Part shown: positions 1 through 6,719 of the stretch, piece by piece
Numbering within the stretch: position 1 is the first letter of the stretch
Layout: each line of letters begins with the position of its first letter
Source of the DNA: Rhizobacter sp.
GTDB lineage: Bacteria; Pseudomonadota; Gammaproteobacteria; Burkholderiales; Burkholderiaceae_C
Assembly (NCBI GenBank): GCA_025351675.1
Contig: JANXVK010000587.1
Span: 1 to 8,082 of the forward strand
Direction: 5' to 3'
DNA length: 8,082 nucleotides
Made by a program: the position numbers and the translations under genes
Notes under the pieces: model-generated
Seen by the model: only the letters and a program-made list of their open reading frames with translations
Told to the model about the DNA's origin: nothing
Databases searched by the model: none

Positions 1-564
1 GTGATGGGCACTTTGCTCGGCGTGGTGCTGGCGGTCGCCATCGTCCACTCGCGCACGCTCGACCGCAGCTTGTTTCCGTGGATCATCGCGTCGCAAACCG
101 TGCCGGTGCTGGCGATCGCGCCGATCATCATCGTGATCCTCGGCAGCATGGGGATGAGCGGCACGTTTCCGAAGGCGATCATCTCGATGTACCTGTGCTT
201 CTTTCCGGTCGCGGTCGCGCTCGTGAAGGGGCTGCGCTCGCCCGGCGTGATGGAGATGGAGCTGCTGCACACCTACGCCGCGTCGCCCGAGCAGGCGTTC
301 TGGAAGCTGCGCGTTCCAGCCTCGCTGCCGTTCCTCTTCCCTTCCCTGCGCGTCGGCATCGCGGCCGGCCTGGTCGGCGCGATCGTCGGCGAGTTACCGA
401 CCGGCGCGCAGGCCGGCCTCGGCGCGCGGCTGCTGACCGGCTCGTACTACGGCAACACGGTGCAGATCTGGTCGGCGCTCGTGATGGCGGCGCTGCTCGG
501 GCTGTTCCTCACCGGCTGCATCGCGTTGGCCGAACGCCTGCTCACGCCCGGAGGCCGTCGCTGA
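1..564 (+). CDS. ABC transporter inner-membrane permease, 5'-truncated by window edge
   Basis: This is the C-terminal 187 residues of a binding-protein-dependent (BPD_transp_1, SsuC/TauC-like) permease that forms part of the membrane channel of an ABC importer. Hydrophobic segments lie around residues 28-50, 58-78, 117-133 and 153-177. The cytoplasmic EAA-type loop that contacts the ATPase is visible at about 88-110 (TYAASPEQAFWKLRVP, then LPFLF). The frame is open to base 1. Family members usually have about 250-280 residues, so roughly 70-90 N-terminal residues are probably upstream, and the GTG/ATG at the window edge are not taken as the start. The TGA stop (562-564) shares its last base with the next gene's ATG, implying translational coupling. 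The segment GELPTGAQAGLGARLL resembles, from memory, permeases linked to pyrimidine-type uptake; this is weak evidence for substrate. Confidence 0.9.
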   Translation: MMGTLLGVVLAVAIVHSRTLDRSLFPWIIASQTVPVLAIAPIIIVILGSMGMSGTFPKAIISMYLCFFPVAVALVKGLRSPGVMEMELLHTYAASPEQAFWKLRVPASLPFLFPSLRVGIAAGLVGAIVGELPTGAQAGLGARLLTGSYYGNTVQIWSALVMAALLGLFLTGCIALAERLLTPGGRR

Positions 565-1730
565 TGCCACTGATCGCGCTGATCCGAGAGCAGCGTCTCG
601 CCACGCTCGCCGCACTGTTCGCGGCGCTGTCGTTCGTGTTGCCGCTCGGCTTCACGACGGCCGGCGCGGCGCTGCGCTGGCCGAACTTTGCCCCGCCATT
701 CGTGTTCGCATGCTGCGGCCTGTTCACCTCGATGCTGGCGGTCGTGCAGCCGCCTCGGCAGCTCGGGCCGGTGCTGGGCTTCGCATTGCTCAGCGTGCTC
801 GCTGCGCTGGCGCCGATGATCCTGATCGCGACCGATGTATCCAACGCACTCGACGCGGCCACTTGGCAAAGCGGCTTCTGGTGCTACACCTTCGCGCTGG
901 TGCTGCTCGCGATCACTGGCGTGCGTCGCCTCGCCGCGCTCGACACGAACCACCGTTTCAGCGCATGGGTCGGTCAGTACGGCACGCCGCTGCTGTTCGG
1001 CGCGTGGGTACTCGTGTTCTGGCAATTATTGGTGCGCGCGTTCGACGTACCGCAGGTGCTGCTGCCCGCGCCCAGCGTGATCTGGCGTTCGCTGCTCGCA
1101 GGCTTCGGCATGCTGATGGGCGACTTCGAGCAGACGGTGCTGCACTCGGCGCTGATCGGGCTGGTGGTCGGTTGCGCGCTCGGCTTCATCGTCGGCGTGC
1201 TGATCGACCGCAGCCCGTTCCTGCAGCGTGGTCTGCTGCCCGTGGCGGCCCTCGCGAGCACGGTGCCGCTGATCGGCATCGCGCCGATCATGGTGATGTG
1301 GTTCGGCTTCGACTGGCATTCGAAAGCCGCGGTCGTCGTCGTGATGACCTTCTTCCCGATGCTCGTCAACACGCTCGCCGGCTTGGCCGAATCCGGCCAC
1401 ATGGAGCGCGACCTGATGCGCTCGTACGGCGCGAGCACTTGGCGGACCCTTTGGTCCTTGCGCATCCCCGTCGCGCTGCCGTTCGTGTTCAACGCGCTGA
1501 AGGTCAACTCGACGCTGGCGATGATCGGCGCGATCGTCGCCGAGTTCTTCGGCTCGCCGACCGCCGGCCTGGGCTTTCGCATTTCGACCGAAGCGGCGCG
1601 GCTGAACATGGGGCTGGTCTGGGCCGCGATCCTCGTCGCCGCGGTCGCAGGCTCGCTGCTCTACGGCCTGCTCGGCTGGATCGAACGTCGCGCGACCTTC
1701 TGGCACCCCTCGATTCGTGCCCATGTTTGA
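564..1730 (+). CDS. ABC transporter inner-membrane permease with extra N-terminal membrane region
   Basis: This is the second permease of the importer, 388 residues. The canonical BPD_transp_1 domain occupies about residues 140-375. Its EAA loop at about 283-308 (LMRSYGASTWRTLWSLRIP) is followed by a hydrophobic stretch containing GAIVAEFFG. The start is ATG 564, overlapping the previous stop by one base, with GGAGG at 550-554 nine bases upstream. Unusually, about 130 residues precede the conserved domain and carry three or four further hydrophobic segments (about 14-33, 44-62, 68-89, 103-121); typical members of 250-280 residues lack these. The frame is open further upstream (from about 78), but that part lies inside the first permease and is its shadow. 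Together with the first permease it would form a heterodimeric channel for the binding protein encoded next. The substrate is unknown. Confidence 0.92.
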   Translation: MPLIALIREQRLATLAALFAALSFVLPLGFTTAGAALRWPNFAPPFVFACCGLFTSMLAVVQPPRQLGPVLGFALLSVLAALAPMILIATDVSNALDAATWQSGFWCYTFALVLLAITGVRRLAALDTNHRFSAWVGQYGTPLLFGAWVLVFWQLLVRAFDVPQVLLPAPSVIWRSLLAGFGMLMGDFEQTVLHSALIGLVVGCALGFIVGVLIDRSPFLQRGLLPVAALASTVPLIGIAPIMVMWFGFDWHSKAAVVVVMTFFPMLVNTLAGLAESGHMERDLMRSYGASTWRTLWSLRIPVALPFVFNALKVNSTLAMIGAIVAEFFGSPTAGLGFRISTEAARLNMGLVWAAILVAAVAGSLLYGLLGWIERRATFWHPSIRAHV

Positions 1731-1789
1731 GTTCAAATCAGGTGTTCACGCAGCCACCCGCTTTCCCCACGCCGCAAGGCACAACCTCC

Positions 1790-1793
1790 GGAG
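1790..1793 (+). promoter_or_regulatory. Ribosome binding site of the substrate-binding protein gene
   Basis: GGAG lies seven bases before ATG 1801. It decides the start: the frame is also open upstream, with GTG 1717 and ATG 1723, but those overlap the permease end, lack a comparable site and would put about 26-28 residues in front of a normal signal peptide. Confidence 0.7.
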
Positions 1794-1800
1794 TTCCCCA

Positions 1801-2820
1801 ATGCGCAAGACGACTCTTCTGCACTCTCTGATCGTGGCCCCCTTGATGCTGGCTGGCATCGCCGGCACGGCCAGTGCCGCCGACAAGGTCACTGTGCAAC
1901 TCAAGTGGCTGCCGCAGGCGCAGTTCGCCGGCTACTACGTCGCCGCCGCGAAGGGCTTCTACAAGGAGGCCGGCCTCGACGTCACGATCAAGCCGGGCGG
2001 CCCCGACATCGCGCCCGCACAGGTCCTCGCCGCCAAGGGCGCCGACCTGACGGTCGACTGGATGCCGAGCGCACTCGCCGCCCGCGAAGCCGGCGTGCCG
2101 ATGGTCAACGTGGCGCAGATCTTCAACCGCTCCGGGATGATGCTGACCTGCAAGAAGTCCAGCGGCGTGACGACCTCGAAAGACTTCAAGGGCAAGACGC
2201 TCGGCGTCTGGTTCGGCGGCAACGAGTACCCGTTCCTGTCGTGGATGGGATCGCTCGGCCTGAAGACCGGCGGCGCCGCGCCCGATGTCAAGGTGCTGAA
2301 GCAGGGCTTCAACGTCGACCCGCTGCTGCAGAACCAGGCCGCGTGCATCTCGACGATGATTTACAACGAATACTGGCAGGTGATCGACGCCGGCGTGAAG
2401 CCGGCCGATCTGGTCACCTTCCCGTATGAAGACCAGGGCGTCGCGACTCTCGAAGACGGCCTCTACGCGCGCGAGCCCGACCTGAAAGATCCGGCCTACG
2501 TCGCGAAGATCGCGAAGTTCGTGAAAGCCTCGATCAAGGGCTGGGAGTACGCGATCAAGAACCAGGACGAAGCCGTCAAGATCGTGCTCGCCGCCGACAC
2601 CTCGGGCGGCTCGACCGCCGCGGTACAGAAGCGTCAGCTCGAGAACGTCGCCAAGCTGATCACCAACGCCGGCACGCCGAAGATGGGCGTGCTCGACCCG
2701 GCGGCCTACCAGCGCACGGTCAAGGTGCTGATGGCCGGCGGCAGCGACCCGGTGATCAAGAAAGACCCGGGCGCCGCCGCGTGGACGCATGCGGTGACGG
2801 ACAAGGTGATGGCGAAGTAA
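1801..2820 (+). CDS. ABC transporter periplasmic substrate-binding protein, NMT1/THI5-like
   Basis: This 339-residue secreted protein should capture the substrate in the periplasm and deliver it to the two permeases. Residues 1-26 form a Sec signal peptide (MRKTT, hydrophobic core, cleavage after TASA). The mature protein opens with a strand followed by KWLPQAQFAGYYVAAAKGFY (35-54), the hallmark of NMT1/THI5-like binding proteins, then EAGLDV and a Gly-rich loop. Conserved-looking segments include DWMPSALAARE (86-95) and GVWFGGNEYPF (135-145). Related proteins bind pyrimidine-like compounds such as thiamine precursors, riboflavin or hydantoin/pyrimidine catabolites; which one applies is not shown here. 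It is the last gene of the importer operon, 70 bases after the second permease, and is followed by a strong hairpin. The missing ATPase presumably lies upstream. Confidence 0.93.
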   Translation: MRKTTLLHSLIVAPLMLAGIAGTASAADKVTVQLKWLPQAQFAGYYVAAAKGFYKEAGLDVTIKPGGPDIAPAQVLAAKGADLTVDWMPSALAAREAGVPMVNVAQIFNRSGMMLTCKKSSGVTTSKDFKGKTLGVWFGGNEYPFLSWMGSLGLKTGGAAPDVKVLKQGFNVDPLLQNQAACISTMIYNEYWQVIDAGVKPADLVTFPYEDQGVATLEDGLYAREPDLKDPAYVAKIAKFVKASIKGWEYAIKNQDEAVKIVLAADTSGGSTAAVQKRQLENVAKLITNAGTPKMGVLDPAAYQRTVKVLMAGGSDPVIKKDPGAAAWTHAVTDKVMAK

Positions 2821-2851
2821 CCTCCTGAATCGTCTCGCGGGATGGCGCCCA

Positions 2852-2877
2852 GCGGGCGTCGCTTCGGCGACGCCCGC
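2852..2877. terminator. Perfect 11-bp hairpin with TTCG loop, probable bidirectional terminator
   Basis: The left arm GCGGGCGTCGC (2852-2862) and right arm GCGACGCCCGC (2867-2877) are exact reverse complements around a TTCG tetraloop, the very stable C(UUCG)G closure. It sits in the 63-base gap between the convergent stop codons of the binding protein (2820) and the cytochrome c (2884), so it can serve both operons. No long T-run follows on either strand. It is therefore not a textbook intrinsic terminator and may need Rho or act mainly as an RNA 3'-end stabiliser. Confidence 0.8.
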
Positions 2878-2883
2878 CCGGCG

Positions 2884-3462
2884 TCAGAGTCCGACCATGT
2901 AGTGCGCCAGGTTTTCGATGTCCTGGGCACTCAGCGTACTGCTGACGCTGGTCATGCTGCCCGCGTCGTTGGTGCGCGTCCGCGCCTTGAATTCGCTCAG
3001 CTGCTTGACGATGTACTCGTAGTTCTGCCCTGCGACCCGGGGCACTTCGTTCTGCCCTGCAAAGCCACCCAGGTGACACATCGTGCACAGGGTTTCGTCG
3101 GCCTTGAGCTTGCCGAGGCGCGCCTTGCCCGCGTCTGCCACAAAGCCCTGGACGGGCGCTTTCTGGCCGGCGAAGTACGCTGAAAGCTCGTTCATTTCTT
3201 CCCGCGTCATATCCGCGACCATCGGGCTCATGACTTCGTTCGAGCGGCGACCCGCCTGAAAATCGCGCAACTGCAGCACCATGTAGCGCGCCGTCTGCCC
3301 CGCCAGAATGGGAATGACGGATTGGCTGGAGCGCGCCTGAGCGTCGTGACATGCCGCGCACAGAGCGGCCTTTGCAGGAACAGGCGTGCCGGTCTGCGCT
3401 TGTGCCGAGAGCACCGCTGAAAACATCAGCGTGCTCGCGACCATTCGGAACGAAGGTGTCAT
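2884..3462 (-). CDS. Two-haem cytochrome c, c4-like, probable electron acceptor of the quinoprotein dehydrogenase
   Basis: This 192-residue periplasmic cytochrome begins with a short signal peptide (residues 1 to about 22, ending SAQAQ). Two similar class I domains follow. The first has CAACH at 35-39 with likely axial Met78 (RSNEVMSPM). The second has CTMCH at 126-130 with likely axial Met170 (NDAGSM). Each domain has the c4-type pattern LAGQ/VAGQ, Y, QL, F, then a C-terminal helix (ELSAYFAG and ENLAHYMVG). The length fits cytochrome c4 (about 190-210). ATG 3462 is chosen because it gives a signal peptide and has GAGG five bases upstream; the frame extends to 3624, but those residues overlap the dehydrogenase and look random. 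The gene starts 14 bases after the dehydrogenase stop. Co-transcription with the dehydrogenase suggests it takes electrons from PQQH2 and passes them to a terminal oxidase; this is inferred from context. Confidence 0.92.
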   Translation of the reverse strand: MTPSFRMVASTLMFSAVLSAQAQTGTPVPAKAALCAACHDAQARSSQSVIPILAGQTARYMVLQLRDFQAGRRSNEVMSPMVADMTREEMNELSAYFAGQKAPVQGFVADAGKARLGKLKADETLCTMCHLGGFAGQNEVPRVAGQNYEYIVKQLSEFKARTRTNDAGSMTSVSSTLSAQDIENLAHYMVGL

Positions 3463-3467
3463 ACCGG

Positions 3468-3471
3468 CCTC
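3468..3471 (-). promoter_or_regulatory. Ribosome binding site of the cytochrome c gene
   Basis: On the minus strand GAGG lies five bases before ATG 3462, inside the 14-base gap after the dehydrogenase stop. It supports this start over upstream in-frame codons that lie within the dehydrogenase gene. Confidence 0.6.
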
Positions 3472-3476
3472 GGGAA

Positions 3477-5210
3477 TTACGGAAGCGCGAACACGATGAC
3501 CGTATTGCCGCGTTTGGAATCGACCTGGGTGTTGCCCCCCGCAGCGACAGCAACGTATTGCTTGCCGCCGGCCGTGTAGGAGACTGCCGGCGCGTTCACA
3601 CCGGCACCGCACTGATACTCCCACAGCATCTTGCCGTTGCTCGCGTCGAAAGCGCGAAACAGGCCGTTGCTCTCGCCGTTGAAGACCAGGCCACCGGCGG
3701 TGGCGAGCACGCCGCCGATCAACGGTTGCGCGGTGTCGAACTTCCAGGCCACCTTACCCGTGTCGATGTTCACGGCAGCCAGCCGGCCCCACTGTTTCTC
3801 ACCCGCCACCACCTTGAACGCGCCGCCGAGCCAGAGCTTGCCGCCCGGGTACTTCGACTCCTCGACGTGATAGGTCATCGGCTGGTGAAGATTGGCGGCA
3901 TATGCCATGCGCAGTGTCGGGTTGACCGCCATCGGACTCCACTCGACCCCACCGTTCGCCCCTGGCAGCATGCGAGCGCCCTCCTTTGTCGGAAGGGTCC
4001 ACATATTTTCCTGTGGGATCATCGCCTCGCTGAAGCGGATCAGTTCGCCCGTCGCACGGTCGTGCACGTAAATGTGGCCGGTCTTGCCGCCGTGGATGGC
4101 GACCTTGCGCATCGCCCCGTCCTTGCCCTTCGCCTCGGTCAAAATGACCGGCGAGACCGCGTCGAGATCCCAGACATCGTGCGCGATGTACTGGTAGTGC
4201 CACTTGTACGCACCGGTGTTCAGATCGACCGCGACGATCGAGTCAGTGTAAAGATTGTCGCCCGGTCGCTCGGCGCCGTAGAGGTCGGGGCTGGGATTGC
4301 CGACCACGAAGAACGCAGTGTTGCTCTCCTTGTCGACCGCAGGTGCCATCCAGACCCCGCCGCCCAGCGTCTTGTAGAACTCCCCACCCTTGGCGAACTG
4401 CGCCTTCTCTGCGGGAATGTCGCGCTTCATGTTGCGGCCGGTCGCGTCGTTCACGGCCCAGACGCCTTCATGGCCGGTTTCGGGCACTGTGGCGAAGGAC
4501 CACAACAGTTTGCCGTCCTGCGCGTCGAATGCCTTCACGAAGCCGCGGATGCCGTACTCGCCGCCGTTGGTGCCGATCAGGATCTTGCCATTGACGGCCA
4601 CGGGTGCCATCGTTTCCGAGTAGCCGAGTTCCGGGTCGGCGATCTGCGTTGACCACAGGACCTTGCCGGTCTTCGCGTCCAGCGACAGCAGCTTGGCATC
4701 GAGCGTACCCATGTAGAGCCGGTCGCCCATGACGGCCACGCCGCGATTGTTGGGTCCGCAGCAATAGGTCGTCACGGCGCCCATCTTGTGCTTGTAGTGC
4801 CAGAACTCCTTGCCGGTCACGGCGTCGAGCGCATAGACGTGGTTGTACGAGGTGGTGATGAACATGACGCCGTCGACGACGATCGGCGCCGTCTGCATCG
4901 ATTCGAGCACCTCGGTCTGAAACTGGAACGCAGGCCGCAATTTGGCGACGTTGGCCTTGTTGATCTGCGCCGCCGGGTAGTACCGGGTCTGCGCGTAATT
5001 CATGTTCGAGTGAAGAAAATTGGCGCGGTCTTTGTCGGCTGCGTCGAGCTGACCCTGGGACACCGAAATATTCTTCGGTACCGGGGTCCCGGTGGGAGCG
5101 GCTTGCCCCGAAATCTCGGCTTGCGCCATCACGCCGCTGGCCGCTACACAAAGAGCGGCTGCAACCGCCGTGGCGAGCCGTTGTTTCGATCCCGAGGTCA
5201 TTTCGTTCAT
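3477..5210 (-). CDS. PQQ-dependent alcohol dehydrogenase, methanol/ethanol type, with lanthanide-type metal site
   Basis: This 577-residue periplasmic quinoprotein should oxidise a primary alcohol or aldehyde, reducing PQQ. Residues 1 to about 29 form a signal peptide (cleavage near GVMA). The rest is an eight-bladed propeller with many A-x-D-x-x-T-G-K-x-x-W repeats (for example 128-137, 228-237, 329-337, 482-489, 521-530). Family landmarks are the vicinal Cys150-Cys151 ([11 protein letters not shown]), metal ligands Glu218 (GGEYGIRG) and Asn305 (GNPSPD), PQQ-stacking Trp287 (GGGVW), and catalytic Asp348 in HDVWDLD. Asp350 at +2 matches the extra ligand of XoxF and ExaF/PedH. Lys376 (GGKTGHIYV) replaces the Arg of methanol dehydrogenases. 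No C-terminal haem domain is present, so it is not a quinohaemoprotein. ATG 5210 has AGGAG six bases upstream. The cytochrome c follows 14 bases downstream. The substrate is not determined, and assignment to XoxF proper is not claimed. Confidence 0.95.
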   Translation of the reverse strand: MNEMTSGSKQRLATAVAAALCVAASGVMAQAEISGQAAPTGTPVPKNISVSQGQLDAADKDRANFLHSNMNYAQTRYYPAAQINKANVAKLRPAFQFQTEVLESMQTAPIVVDGVMFITTSYNHVYALDAVTGKEFWHYKHKMGAVTTYCCGPNNRGVAVMGDRLYMGTLDAKLLSLDAKTGKVLWSTQIADPELGYSETMAPVAVNGKILIGTNGGEYGIRGFVKAFDAQDGKLLWSFATVPETGHEGVWAVNDATGRNMKRDIPAEKAQFAKGGEFYKTLGGGVWMAPAVDKESNTAFFVVGNPSPDLYGAERPGDNLYTDSIVAVDLNTGAYKWHYQYIAHDVWDLDAVSPVILTEAKGKDGAMRKVAIHGGKTGHIYVHDRATGELIRFSEAMIPQENMWTLPTKEGARMLPGANGGVEWSPMAVNPTLRMAYAANLHQPMTYHVEESKYPGGKLWLGGAFKVVAGEKQWGRLAAVNIDTGKVAWKFDTAQPLIGGVLATAGGLVFNGESNGLFRAFDASNGKMLWEYQCGAGVNAPAVSYTAGGKQYVAVAAGGNTQVDSKRGNTVIVFALP

Positions 5211-5357
5211 TGTCTGCTCCTGGTTTTATGATCTGCGCATCGGATCGCGCGGGGCCCGAGGCCGCGATGGGCCTTCCCGAGAGGGAGCTTAACCAGAAAT
5301 GGCCGAGTGAGACGAGTATTCTTCCCATCCACCGCTTGTGATTGGTTGCCTGTTCCC
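5211..5357. promoter_or_regulatory. Shared divergent upstream region of the two quinoprotein-module operons
   Basis: These 147 bases separate the start of the minus-strand dehydrogenase operon from the plus-strand ankyrin operon and must hold the dehydrogenase promoter, probably both promoters. No convincing -35/-10 pair and no -24/-12 (TGGC/TTGC) element could be assigned. A CATAAA-like stretch next to the dehydrogenase ribosome site and TATTCT at 5317-5322 lack matching upstream boxes. Only short 5-6 base inverted repeats are visible (CTGGTT at 5220-5225 with AACCAG at 5291-5296; AGGCC/GGCCT near 5260-5275). No operator is claimed. Confidence 0.5.
5217..5221 (-). promoter_or_regulatory. Ribosome binding site of the dehydrogenase gene
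   Basis: On the minus strand AGGAG is separated by six bases from ATG 5210. This favours it over the in-frame ATG three codons later (5201), for which the spacing would be 15 bases. Confidence 0.75.
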
Positions 5358-6047
5358 ATGAAACCGTTTCTCGCTCCATGCCGTCGTCAATTCCTGCGCT
5401 GGGCTTGCGCCGCCGCTGTTGCCGTACCGGTCAATGCCGCGCTGGCACAGGCCGCCAGCAACCCGAACCTGAACGCGCAGCTTCTGGTGGCGGCACGCCA
5501 AGACGACATCGCTCAAGTGGAGCGGGTTCTGGCGCAAGGCGCGGTCGCCAATTCGCGCAACCGACTCGGCAAGACAGCGCTTTTGATGGCCTGCGAAAAG
5601 GGCAATTTCAAGCTTGCCGATGTCATGCTGCGCGGTGGCGCCGATGTGTTGCTGGCGTCCGTGGAGGGCGTCACGCCGCTGTCGGCGGCAAGCTATGCCG
5701 GCAACATCGACATCGTCAGGCGCCTGTTGGCGGCGGGCGCTCGCACCGAGCCCGTCGATCGCATGAACAAACCGGCGATCGTGTATGCGGCGGGCCAGGG
5801 ACACGCCGCCGTGGTCGACGCCCTGCTGTCGAGCGGCATCGATGTCAACGCCCGGTACGAACACCAGCTGACGTTGTTGATGTGGGCGGCGGGCCAGGGC
5901 CAGGTCGAGGTCCTCAAGTTGCTGCTTGCGCGACGTGCCGATGCGACCCTGCGTGACGACCGCGGCCTGAGCGCACTCGAGATCGCGCGCCAGTCCAAGC
6001 AGCCGCAAACGACCTTGTTGCTTGGCCAGACGACAGGCGCCTCTTGA
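5358..6047 (+). CDS. Exported ankyrin-repeat protein with Tat-like signal peptide
   Basis: This is a 229-residue protein. The N-terminus has Arg9-Arg10 in CRRQFLR, close to the twin-arginine consensus (S/T)RRxFLK. A moderately hydrophobic stretch follows, ending at an ALA|QAA cleavage site near residue 30. The rest is about five ankyrin repeats of 33 residues, starting near 38, 71, 104, 137 and 170, plus a C-terminal cap. The pattern is clear in GKTALLMACEKGNFKLADVML and in VTPLSAASYAGNIDIVRRLL. Ankyrin repeats bind other proteins, so a periplasmic scaffold, chaperone or protective role beside the dehydrogenase is plausible but inferred. ATG 5358 is chosen because the signal peptide starts there; GTG 5307 would add 17 residues in front of it. 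The ribosome site is weak. It is the first gene of the operon divergent from the dehydrogenase. Confidence 0.88.
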   Translation: MKPFLAPCRRQFLRWACAAAVAVPVNAALAQAASNPNLNAQLLVAARQDDIAQVERVLAQGAVANSRNRLGKTALLMACEKGNFKLADVMLRGGADVLLASVEGVTPLSAASYAGNIDIVRRLLAAGARTEPVDRMNKPAIVYAAGQGHAAVVDALLSSGIDVNARYEHQLTLLMWAAGQGQVEVLKLLLARRADATLRDDRGLSALEIARQSKQPQTTLLLGQTTGAS

Positions 6048-6123
6048 GCGGCGCAGCCGGACCGCGAAGGTTGATCCCCCGGCCGATAACGTCGTCACGG
6101 ATTTACCACCACGGCGTCGGCAC

Positions 6124-6687
6124 GTGACCTGCACCGCGAACGCGGCGGGTGGGGCGCACTACGGTCGCGTGGCAGTCGCATTGCACTGGTTGATCGGCCT
6201 GGCGCTGCTGGCGCAGATCGTCTTCGGCTTCCTGCTCGACGACCTCGCACCGCGCGGCACGCCGGCGCGTGCCGGCGTCATCAACCTGCACAAGTCGTTC
6301 GGCATCCTGCTCGCGCTCTTGATCGCGGCGAGGCTCGCGTGGCGGCTGACACACCGACCGCCCGCATGGCCGCTGTCAATGCCTTTGTGGCAGCAGCGCG
6401 CCGCCGATTGGGTCCATCGTGCGATGTATGTCCTGATCGTCGTGATGCCGGTGGCAGGCTATGTGGCTTCGAACTTCAGCCGGCACGGCGTCAAGTTTTT
6501 CGGCATCCCGCTGCGTGCCTGGGGCCCGGACCTGCCGCCGGTCTACGCATTCTTCAATGGCCTGCATGTCGCCACGGCCTGGGTCCTGAGCGCACTCGTC
6601 GCCGGACATGTTCTGGCGGCTCTGAAGCACGGTCTGGTCGATCGCGACGGCATGTTTTCGCGCATCTGGCCGGCACGTTCGGCATAG
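6124..6687 (+). CDS. Cytochrome b561-like membrane protein
   Basis: This is a four-helix inner-membrane b-type cytochrome of the bacterial cytochrome b561 (CybB/YceJ) family. Counting from GTG 6124 it has 187 residues, the usual family length of about 175-190. Helices lie at about 15-37, 53-74, 100-117 and 145-168. Likely haem ligands are His21 (YGRVAVALHW), His56 (INLHKSFG), His148 (NGLHVA) and His162 (AGHVLAALKH), matching the family's two-haem arrangement. Such proteins pass electrons between quinol and periplasmic acceptors; here a link between the quinone pool and the quinoprotein module is inferred from position only. The start is uncertain: GTG 6124 sits just before the conserved YGRVAVALHW but has no clear ribosome site, while TTG 6022 would overlap the ankyrin gene and add 34 polar, unconserved-looking residues. 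It lies 76 bases after the ankyrin stop. Confidence 0.88.
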   Translation: MTCTANAAGGAHYGRVAVALHWLIGLALLAQIVFGFLLDDLAPRGTPARAGVINLHKSFGILLALLIAARLAWRLTHRPPAWPLSMPLWQQRAADWVHRAMYVLIVVMPVAGYVASNFSRHGVKFFGIPLRAWGPDLPPVYAFFNGLHVATAWVLSALVAGHVLAALKHGLVDRDGMFSRIWPARSA

Positions 6688-6719
6688 CCAATCCCTTCAT
6701 CCGCTTCCTGGAACACTGC

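Noticed and set aside
1738..2790. Long open frame on the - strand opposite the substrate-binding protein
   Set aside because: It is antisense to a well-supported gene and its translation is low-complexity Arg/Gly/His/Val without motifs.
3351..4652. Long open frame on the + strand opposite the cytochrome and dehydrogenase genes
   Set aside because: It is Arg/His/Val-rich with no recognisable domain and lies antisense to two clear genes. Long antisense frames are expected in GC-rich DNA.
3477..5210. Calling the dehydrogenase xoxF or exaF/pedH by name
   Set aside because: The +2 Asp is shared by several lanthanide clades. The Lys in place of Arg and the absence of usual neighbours mean that assigning a symbol would need a tree.
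5211..5357. Sigma-54 or sigma-70 promoter in the divergent gap
   Set aside because: No -24/-12 pair was found, and TATTCT (5317) and CATAAA-like boxes lack properly spaced -35 elements. It is left as an unassigned regulatory region.
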